NCBI GenBank assembly: GCA_037179385.1
Contig: CM074179.1
Location: forward strand, 73,646,719-73,710,718
Direction of reading: 5' to 3'
Source: Holothuria scabra
Lineage: Eukaryota > Echinodermata > Holothuroidea > Aspidochirotida > Holothuriidae
DNA length: 64,000 nucleotides
Shown in pieces: positions 22,641 through 30,759 of the stretch (positions are counted from its first letter, which is position 1; the number at the start of each line of letters is the position of its first letter). The translations under genes and the position numbers were made by a program. Under the pieces are notes generated by a model. It made no database searches and was not told the DNA's origin. It saw only the letters and a list, made by a program, of their open reading frames with translations.

Positions 22641-22991
22641 TGACATAGGCCTGACAGGGGTCCGTTACATATACATATACATATAACAGGTTGAAGGGCA
22701 AAGGAGGGCCAAGGCCCCATAAGATGCCCTGCAGACCAAGCCCTAATCAAAAGTCAAACCACCAAAGCTTGACTACAGCCCCAAACAATCAGATTCTACC
22801 ACAGCCATGGAAAAACCTGTCAATGTTAACCTTAAAGCAGTGAACTGAGGGGGAGTTAACTACCCAACCTGGTAGACAATTCCACTCGTTGACAACTCTA
22901 TGGGAGAAACTAAACTTCCTAATGTCAAGCCTTGCAAAAGGCTTTTCAAGCTTTTTACAATGCCCACGCACCCGAGAATTACCTTGAACCC

Positions 22992-24752
22992 TTAAATAAA
23001 GTTCCAAGTCAGAAGGGGATTCCTTTCACAAAGGAACTTGAAAACCTGGAGCATGTCTCCCCTAATCCTTCTCAGCTCCAAGGTGGTAAGCCCAAGATGT
23101 TTAAGCCAATACAAATTAAGTACAATATCCTTACTAAAATTGATGAAATTCCTCTTGATCAATCCAAGCACTCTATTAGCCTTTACAGCAGTGGCTGCAC
23201 ACTGCTTTGATGACTTTAAGTCCCCAGTAATTACAACACCCAGACCTTTCTCAGAGGTGACATTACTTAAAACACAACCATTCATGTTATAATCATAGCT
23301 AAAACTTTTGGGACCAAAATGAAGGACCTTACACTTATCTGCATTAAAAGACATTTGCCAGGTCTGAGACCAAGAAAATAACCTATCCAGATCTTTCTGC
23401 AGCAGTAAGGCATCATCCAAAATGCTAATTTTCCTATAAAGCTTAGTATCATCTGCAAACTTACTTATACGAGATGTAAGAGAACTATCAATATCATTGA
23501 TGAAAATTAAGAAAAGAAGTGGGCCAAGGACAGAACCCTGTGGTACTCCACTTGTGACTTCTTTCCAAGAGGAGAAGTTACCATTGACAGCAACTCTCTG
23601 AGATCTACCATGAAGCCACGAATTTATCCAATCAGCACAATTGCCCTGAACCCCCAACCTATGCAGTTTAACCATTAGCCTATCTAATGGAACTTTATCA
23701 AAAGCCTTTGAAAAGTCAAGGTAAATGACATCAACGCCATACCCAGAATCAAGAGATGAAGAGACATCTTCAAGAAAGCTCAGTAAGTTAGTAACACAAG
23801 ATCTGCTTGGCAGGAAACCATGCTGTGACAGATTAAGTAACTCATTATCTAAAAGATACTTAAGTAAACTATCCTTAATTAAAGATTCCATAACTTTGCA
23901 CACAACACTGGTTAAACTGACAGGCCTGTAATTGCAAGGATTACTTCGATCCCCCTTCTTAAAAATTGGAGTAACATTTGCTACCCCCCAGTCAGTAGGA
24001 ACAAAACTCGAATCCAGACACTTCTGAAAAATGATGGAAAGAGGAACTGACAAAATCTCAGAGCATTCACGTAAAATGGCTGGGTGGACCCCATCTGGCC
24101 CAGGGGCCTTACTAGCTTTCAAACTTTTTAACTTTTTACAAACTTGTTCCTCTGAGAAAATGACATAACTGATTGAAGAAGAGACATCAGAACCATTACA
24201 TGTCCCCAACAAAGATGATTCCTCGGTAAAAACAGATACAAAATAGTCATATAACAAATTAGCCATATCCTGATGGTTACTAACCAAAGTATTATCATCA
24301 CCTTTGAGAGGCCCCACACCCTCCTTAAGCTTCTGCTTAGACCTCACATAGGCATGAAAAGTTTTGGGGTTTATCTTAACCTCCTTGGCCAACTGCTTTT
24401 CAAACCTAGTTTTAGTTCCATTTACCAAATTTTTAACTAAGAATTCCTGCTTCTTGTAAGCTGCTAAGTTTTCAGGACTTTTACTGGCCCTATAGTGACG
24501 CCAACACTTACGTTTCTTCCTAGTTGCTCTAAGAACTTCTCTAGAAATCCAAATTGGCCTATTTTTAACCACAGCTTTCTTAAGTGGGATACACAACTTT
24601 GTTGTGTCAGAAACAACATCCCGGAAAACACTCCATGCCTCAGCAGGGCCCAAGTGAGACTGAAAACTGAGTGCTGAAATCAAGAATTTTTTTGTCACTA
24701 CTAGCATGATTGCTGAAACAATGTAACTCAAAACAAATAAGGTCATGGTCAC
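22992..24752 (-). pseudogene. CR1 reverse transcriptase, longest intact frame (586 codons)
   Basis: The RT polymerises cDNA at a nicked genomic target. Visible motifs: APGPDGVHPAIL (about 215-227), PIFKKGDRSNPCNYRPVSLT (262-281), motif A YLDFSKAFDKVP (344-355), SGVPQGSVLGPLLFLIFIND (401-420) and motif C KFADDTKLY (431-439) with both catalytic Asp. The frame lacks the segment normally between KDIVLNLY and LGLTTLELRRIRGD, and the C-terminal motif FSHRVVNEWNCLP is out of frame at 22789-23007. The first 30 or so codons are probably not native reading frame. Confidence 0.92.
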
Positions 24753-24754
24753 TG

Positions 24755-25046
24755 GACCCTATCTTACCACCATTACTGTAGCTACATTTCTAACCATGTT
24801 CTCATCTGTACTTAACACCAAATCAAGACAATTATCCTCACGAGTGGGAAACAGAACATGCTGGGTAAAGAAACCATCAGTCACAACCTCAAGAAAATCC
24901 CTCCCATGTAACCCACTAGTACAGGAATGCCAATCGATATCTGGAAAGTTAAAATCCCCAAACACAACAGCCTTTTTGGAAGAAATTTTTCTAAAAATTT
25001 GGAACAAACTCTGATTATTCTCAGCGCAAGAGTTTGGTGAACGTTA
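24755..25046 (-). pseudogene. CR1 endonuclease (APE type), C-terminal fragment
   Basis: AVVFGDFNFPDIDWHSC is the conserved GDFNxPxIDW block of CR1/Jockey endonucleases, which nick the target DNA. The final catalytic motif SSDHDLICFEL is present in a neighbouring frame near 24735, so a frameshift separates it. The N-terminal half is missing because of 5' truncation. Confidence 0.9.
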
Positions 25047-25717
25047 GTTTGGTGAACGTTAGTTTCCGCCCTGGGTAGTTTCCGCCCGTTACTTTCCGCC
25101 CCTAAAAATCTTGGGGCAGAAAGTAATGTTTGAACTCACCTGTGATAAAAATAACTGTTAACTTCAATTTTCAAATCCAAGTACATGAATGTTCCTTGGA
25201 AAGACGTCATCATGGCAGTAACAGGTGTCGCATCGAATAGTAAAAGACATCGATGAAGTTTGAAACTTTAAGGAAAAGTTGATGGAATCTTCATTTGACA
25301 AAAGTATCACTTATATCACATTCCATTCCATTAGTTTCCGCCTCCAAAAAATATGTTTTTTGCTAAAAATAAAAGGGACGGAAAACACCGTTTTTGAGGG
25401 GCGGAAAATAGCGAGGGCGGAAACTAACTGTAACCGGCCTGACATAGGCCTAGCCTAGGCCTAACGTTAGGCTATGTGTAACAGATATTACTATGTGCGA
25501 TACAACGAAAAGAAAAGACACCGCTGCCAGTGCCACATCCTCATTTAGATGAATTACCAATTTCTTCTTTCTTGCGTCACAGTAACCCTCACTAGAGTTA
25601 ACGTTAGTGGTAACATCTAGGCACAGCATTCAGCGAAGACAGCACTCAACGCCGTTACAACTAACTTACGGAAATGTATGAACAATTAATTGATCTACAC
25701 AAAAAGGGTGCTACTTA

Positions 25718-25865
25718 TGAATGCCCGTGAAAGCCTGGCCTCAACAATGAATGCCTGGCCTATAGTAATGAATGCCTGGCTTCATGACAATGAATGCACG
25801 GCCTCTCACAATGAATGCTGGCCCTTGTGAATGATTGCCCGGCCTCTAACAATGAATGCCCCTGC
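25718..25865. repeat. Degenerate minisatellite, AATGAATGCCTGGCC unit
   Basis: About six or seven imperfect copies of 21-27 bp built on TGAATGCC(T/C)GGCCTC. Spacing is irregular, so this is an old array. Confidence 0.85.
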
Positions 25866-25929
25866 CGTTATTGGTTTCCCGACTTGTAAATGAAAGTGAA
25901 GATAGCTTAGATAGAGTTCTACGGCTCAT

Positions 25930-26335
25930 TTTCCAAGTAATTGGTTCAAGTCGAGCCGGCCACTCATCTTTTCAGTTTTGGGCACCGCACTGGCAGCTCA
26001 GTGGCTTGTTTTCTCTACTCGAGTCCATTGCTTTTACTGAACATCAAGCACAATGGCAGTAGGTCCACAGTGGCGGAGAAAGGGATTATCGTCAGAGGGG
26101 GCAAGAATGGCCTGTAGGCGCGCCTCAAAGTTTGTACAGTACGTAGGGCAAGAATATTTGGTCGGAGAGGCGAAAAATAGGCTGAAGGGCGCCTTTATGT
26201 AGGAAGGTACACAGTGCTTCACGGTTAAATAAAGCTAGTAAAAAGGCTGACAGGCAATTTGAGTCCGTCAAAGGGGCGACCGCCCCTCCGACTATATGGT
26301 AGCTCCGCCTCTGTAGGTCCCGTTTTTTAAAGGGC
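25930..26335 (-). repeat. SINE body, copy 3, split by a MITE
   Basis: CAGCTCAGTGGCTTGTTTTC at 25994 and CACAATGGCAGTAGGTCC at 26049 match the body of the SINE at 9817. The match resumes at 26314 with TAGGTCCCGTTTTTTAAAG after a 246-bp insertion. TTGGTTCAAGTCGAGCCGGC near 25940 also occurs, slightly changed, at 6731 in TAF8 intron 3. Confidence 0.65.
26068..26313. mobile_element. 246-bp hAT-like MITE
   Basis: Starts CAGTGGCGGAGAAAG and ends AGCTCCGCCTCTG, inverted repeats with one mismatch over the first 11 bp. Flanks TAGGTCCA and TAGGTCCC form an 8-bp duplication with one difference. The host SINE is continuous once it is removed. Confidence 0.85.
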
Positions 26336-26400
26336 TGTTCAGTAAAGGCTTGAATTTTTTTTTTTTTTTCGTAAACGAGCGACTCATCCCCTTGGCCCAG

Positions 26401-26687
26401 GTAGCATTCCCATATGCGCCCCATAAACGTCAAACCATATGGGTCCCATATTATTTTGCACCCAAGACCCATATGGGGCCCATATGGGCCAGCCAGGTAT
26501 GCCCTTATGCCCATATGGGGCCCATATGGGGCAATTGCCCAAATGGGTCCCATGCGCAGCACTATCCCATATGCATCATATGGGTTATCTGGGCTGGCCC
26601 ATAGTATGGGCCCCGTATGGGTCTTGGGTGCAAAAGGTATATGGGCCCCATATGTTTGTCGACATGGGGCCCATATGGGAATGTTAC
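26401..26687. repeat. Foldback element rich in CCCATATGGG
   Basis: Long imperfect inverted repeat. TTTTGCACCCAAGACCCATA at 26454-26473 is perfectly inverted at 26616-26635, and GTAGCATTCCCATATG at 26401 is nearly inverted at 26672-26687. The arms and centre consist largely of CCCATATGGG and GGGCCC palindromes. Open frames here (GPYGPHMG-like) are artefacts of the repetition. Confidence 0.88.
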
Positions 26688-26949
26688 CATGGGGGGGGGG
26701 GGATAATCTCTTTTTTTATATTCCGGTATGACAACAGGGAGTTGCAGCTCCCCGGGCTGGTGAGAATAACCAAAGGGGGTCTGAAATCAGATATTTCGGA
26801 ATCAGAAGTGCAGTTTATTTCAAAACATTGATAGGTCTGTTTAAATGGAATTCCCCTTGCTGTGCTATGAAACAAAAACAAAAAAAAAAAAAAGCCGAAT
26901 GGTAGCACAGAATATTTCTACATTTGACCAATAAATTCCTTTTTTGGAT

Positions 26950-27072
26950 GCTCATGAAGCCCAGTTCGAGTGGGCCTAGCTTCAACAACTGAAGCATATA
27001 GCTGGTCTTCAGCTGGTAAAAGCTAACCAGAAGGACCCTACGTGCCAAAGTGGGAACATCTGACAAACACAG
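26950..27072 (+). repeat. Segment homologous to the 34.1-kb foldback
   Basis: AGCTTCAACAACTGAAG, then TCTTCAGCTGG, then GTGGGAACATCTGACAAACA, matches the reverse complement of 34085-34200 in the same order. It links the ATAT-type and the AGCT-type palindrome loci as one family. Confidence 0.7.
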
Positions 27073-27096
27073 AATGATTTCCAGCACCCTTGCCTT

Positions 27097-27476
27097 ATCT
27101 ATATAGATGACCTTTTCAAAATTTTAGATAAACAAGGTCAGGCTCATGTCATAATTATGGATTTCAGCAAAGCTTTTGACCTAGTCCATAATGTGTAATC
27201 AAGACACTCCCAGTGCCCATGCTGTGTAATTTAGCTACGATGCATTGTTTGAATGTGATGCCAATCAAAGAGCTGTACCAATTGAGAGTTTTGATATATG
27301 CATACTGAAACTGTAGTTTAGGGTGACGAATGACTGCCCTTAAGCTGGGCCGATCACATTAACGGAATAGCTTCCAAAGCAAACAGAGTCCTTGGCTTGT
27401 TACGTCGTAACCTATACATGTTGTTCCCCCCAAATTAAGCTGCTTATAAATCCCTAATTGTTAGACCAAGTTTGGA
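27097..27476 (+). pseudogene. CR1-like LINE fragments
   Basis: HVIIMDFSKAFDLV (RT motif A) is encoded near 27145-27190. After an interruption, KLGWADHINGIASKANRVLG and IVRPSLE are encoded near 27343-27476. Most of the RT between them is missing, its place taken by a repeat also present at 40.1 kb. It is a different subfamily from the two larger CR1 copies. Confidence 0.8.
27186..27342 (-). repeat. 157-bp dispersed repeat, copy A
   Basis: The reverse complement is about 90% identical by eye to 40075-40236, including CTACAGTTTCAGTAT, GATTGGCATCACATTC and CACAGCATGGGCACTG. It lies inside the LINE fragment. Class unknown. Confidence 0.85.
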
Positions 27477-27760
27477 GCAGTGGCGTAGCCAGGATTGAAT
27501 TTTTAGGGGGCCTAGGTAATAAGTGGGGGGGGGGGGCTGGTACCTCCGAGGGTCAGGCATGGCAAGACTATCTAAGCGGAGCGCTTCCATCAGTTGGCCG
27601 GGAGCGTACAAGAAAATTTGGGGTTTGCAAACCCCCTAGATGGCCCGAAACGGCACTTCCCACGCGTTTTAAGCTGAATGTATACGCAGCCTTGAAACAC
27701 GAATCTCATGTCTGCCACTTCTCAAAAAATGAGAATGAAAAATCAATCTATGAAAAATGG
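27477..27760 (+). mobile_element. hAT-like left terminus and GC-hairpin module
   Basis: CAGTGGCGTAGCCAGGATTG is a typical hAT-style end, abutting the LINE codons RPSLE. It is followed by poly-G, then CTATCTAAGCGGAGCG and GGGAGCGTACAAGAAAATTT, a module repeated at 35.5, 48.97 and 50.25 kb. The matching right end was not found. Confidence 0.6.
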
Positions 27761-28435
27761 TAATACATACATTTTTAGGGACCCCAAAACTGGGCATATC
27801 TGATCTGTGGCCTGGGGGATGAGATTAACGGGACCGGTATCTCCCTTTCCCTTGGGAAAAATTGTAAACTTAAGGGGGACCTGCCGTAGATCACTAATGC
27901 GGCAATATCTGAATGGATGTCAGCTTTAATAGGAAAACCAAAAGTAGTTATGTTCCCCTCCGAGAAATTTTCTTTGCGTTAGATTTCCTAGATGCAAAAT
28001 GGTGCCATGTTTGGTAAAACTTTGAACTGATTATAGGCCTGCGTTTTAGGACTTTCCTAACGGCGTTGGGTCCATGGGCCCCTGGTGGGGTCCAGGAGCA
28101 AAGCCCCGGTGGGGGTACAGGGGCGAAGGCCTCGGAAACTCCTGGGTATTTACGAAATTGTAGGCATTAAAATGATGCATTTTATCTTCAACTTGGAATT
28201 ACATAAGATGGGCACTTAACAGAACACAAATATCACAATTTGACTTTCTTCAATTAAATCCTTGCTCCGTATGATTTAAGTAGGCGGGAATAATGCAGAT
28301 AATGCAGAGGGTAAGGGGATGGATTACTTAAAATTGAGATTCTTCAGGGACTTCCTCCTTGGTGTCCCAGATCTTCTTTTCAGAAAGCTAGGGGGATTTT
28401 CATGTGATGTGAATTCAGGTCTTACACATATGATG

Positions 28436-28951
28436 GGGCGCGCGAAGCGCGCCGAAAAATTTAACGTTTAAGATATCTCAATAATGAAACTGAATGAAAA
28501 TAAGAGAAAGGATAGGCCACTTTTAACCTTACCTGAAAAACGGTGCTCCCCTAAAGACATTCTTACTGAAGCACAAACATACTCTGGTTTCCCATATAGC
28601 TGTATAGTATTTTTAGGTGACTTTCACAGAGCCGTTAACTGTAAAGGGGCGCGCGGAGCGCCCCGAAAAATTGAATTTTAACTTCATCTCAATAGTGAAA
28701 TTGAAATAAAAGAGTGGTCCCATTTCACTACAGCTGAATAAGGGTGACCCCTGAGGATATTTGTACTAAGCAAAAACGTACCGTTGGTCTCCTATAGAGT
28801 CCTTTTCGTGAGACTTTTATAGAGTCCTTATCTGTGATGGGACTCGCAGAACACGCCAAAAAACTACTACTTCTTTTGAGACATCTCAAAAGAGAAATTA
28901 ATGCAAATTAGAAAAAGGGTGGCCCCTTTTCACTTCAGCCGAAAAAGGGTG
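28436..28951 (+). repeat. Tandem units of about 205 bp with GC palindromes
   Basis: Three units start with GGGGCGCGCGAAGCGCGCCG (28436), GGGGCGCGCGGAGCGCCCCG (28646) and a decayed GGGACTCGCAGAACACGCC (28839). Each continues with AAAAATT, an ATCTCAATA(A/G)TGAAA phrase and a (GGTG/GGTC)CC segment. The block resumes after the 28952-30301 insertion and a fourth palindrome GGGTGCACGCGAAGCGTGTC lies at 30521. Confidence 0.8.
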
Positions 28952-30301
28952 CACTGTTAAAAATTTCTGTAAATTTACAGACTTTTTTTAACTTAAACTT
29001 TTTGTATTTTACTTTAAACAGAGATTATCTGTATCTTTACAGACACTTTGTATTGCTACAATAAAAAAGGTTGTTTAACATGTATTTTCTGTTTATTTGA
29101 AAAACCATTTCTGTCTCCTTTTTTAACCAAATTCTACTGCTTTGTAAAACTTTTTCTGTAAATTTACAGAAATTTTAACAGTATTTTGTATTTTTCTGAT
29201 TTCACATAAATATACTGTCATTTAACAAACATTCATTTTGTTTTTAAGCTGAAAAAGAAACAGAAATAAGCCCAAACAAACAAATAAGAAATAGCCAGAA
29301 AATTTTCAATATGCAACATGCATCGTTCTGCGAAGCTTCGGTTTAAAAAAAAAACATTTTGGCAAATTTATGGCCCTATTTGAAAATTAACTTACATTTA
29401 TTATAAAAGCATACTTAGTTATTACGTTCTTAGTTATAAATATCATACAACTGGTGTTTTGTCACACATTTTTAAGTAAAAAGAAATTGTAAGGCCCTAA
29501 TTTCAGAGCACTGACAATTGGTATACTGATGTCAACTCATCGCCACAGGCGCTCATGCACTTGATCGGAGCAAATTTAAAACGTTTCACAAATTTACTTG
29601 AAAGAGTCTGTAAAGTTACCACTTTATGACGTAAATCTCATTTTGCATAAATGGGTGGAGCTTATTTTGTAGGCATTTTCCTAACAAAAGGATTGCTGTT
29701 GCTTTGAATAATATCTTCTTTGGCGTTTTTTAATCAGGAAGTGATAAACTTATTGTTTACCTTGTCTGGAAATGTTTGCAAACAATGTATTTGCATTCTT
29801 TGTCATATTTATTTTAAAAACAATTATTATATTGTACAAAAAATGTGACTTTCCAATTACAAAGTTCCTAGAGATAGCAGTCTACTTGACAACAATATGA
29901 CAACAAAGCATCCTCAATGTGTTTTGATTGAAAACAATCTCGTAATGACACATTACGTTGATAAGCAAATACCTGATCTACGTAATGGAGAAGTGTATGT
30001 TACGTATTAACATATGAAAGGTAAAAAAGCGATATTATAATAAATATCAAAACGTCGGGAATGAAAACAGTGGGTTGTAAATTCACATAAAACTAAGGTA
30101 AACAAAACAGAACAATTCTGTAATTCGATTTTACAGTAGACTTTTGTAAACTAATTTACATGCAAAAACTGTAAAGAAAAAACAAACCCTTAATGTTTTT
30201 TCATGATTACAGTCTGGCTGTAAAAAAAAAAAACATTATTTGGTTGGAAAAAAATTTGCCATAAAAATTATGTAAATTTACAGAGAAATTTTTTAACAGT
30301 G
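28952..30301. mobile_element. 1.35-kb CACTG-ended (CACTA-like) non-autonomous element
   Basis: Starts CACTGTTAAAAATTTCTG and ends with the inverse, AGAAATTTTTTAACAGTG. Inside both ends are further repeats of CTGTAAATTTACAG and poly-A/T tracts, giving long imperfect inverted arms. TG flanks both ends, a possible 2-bp duplication. It interrupts the GC-palindrome tandem block, whose text resumes as GGAGCTCCAGATTAG. No transposase frame. Confidence 0.8.
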
Positions 30302-30560
30302 TGGAGCTCCAGATTAGGGTCAAATAAGATCATCGTCCTGTCAGAAAGCTTGGGGGCACTTGGTCAGAGAAGGGGACCAGAAGAAGATCGCCCCCCTGCC
30401 TCCCCCTTTCACTAGTTTCGGTAGAGCTTCAGCTACGGCCCGGGCACTGGTGATAAGTTTCAGTGACAATGGAAGAGGTGTTCTACAAGAAGTAACCCCG
30501 AAACCTGAAATATTTAAAACGGGTGCACGCGAAGCGTGTCGAAAAAAGGAGCGTTGAGAC
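30302..30560 (+). repeat. Right part of the GC-palindrome tandem block
   Basis: Continuation of the 28436 repeat after the CACTA-like insertion, ending with GCACGCGAAGCGTGTCGAAA at 30525. Confidence 0.65.
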
Positions 30561-30759
30561 TTGACTTGTCAGTCCGCTAGCCGTTACACACCTACAACCG
30601 TATATCCCGGTTGCGGAGAACTGCTTGTAGTATCCAACCAGAACCAGAGCAGTGGGGGCTAGCAAGCATCTCAGCTGGAGCCCAGTCGGGCCCCACCTGC
30701 ACCTGCCAGTGGGCATGTTGTCTAGGTTATCAGATACCTTTCAACCATGTCAGCTGAGT

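Larger units (their letters stand above)
22668..25056 (-). mobile_element. CR1-type LINE, 5'-truncated, about 2.4 kb
   Basis: Non-LTR retrotransposon on the minus strand. It starts inside the endonuclease domain (SPNSCAENN near 25040), continues through reverse transcriptase, and ends with a 3' UTR and a (TATATG)n-like tail at 22668-22684, as CR1/L2 elements do. CGTTA flanks it at 22663-22667 and 25057-25061. At the 5' junction AACGTTCACCAAACT occurs twice in a row. Frameshifts near 24755 and 23000 and an in-frame deletion show it is inactive, but it is much better preserved than the 16.8-kb copy. Confidence 0.93.
22656..25435 (+). mobile_element. TTTCCGCCC MITE, copy 3, split by CR1
   Basis: Left end AGGGGTCCGTTA (22656-22667), right end GGAAACTAACTGTAACC (25419-25435). 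Perfect 8-bp duplication GGCCTGAC at 22648-22655 and 25436-25443. The CR1 at 22668-25056 sits 12 bp inside the left end. Without it the copy is about 386 bp and lacks roughly 240 bp of the interior present in copies 1 and 2. Confidence 0.88.

Noticed and set aside
22992..24752. Active retrotransposon or host gene
   Set aside because: Frameshifts on both sides of the frame, an internal deletion and 5' truncation make it non-functional.
26401..26687. Cluster of SRF-type CArG boxes
   Set aside because: CArG needs six A/T bases between CC and GG; these words have only four (CCATATGG).
26125..26831. Overlapping frames rich in GPYGPHMG-like sequence
   Set aside because: Palindromic CCCATATGGG words are open in several frames by composition; overlapping frames on both strands show this is not coding.
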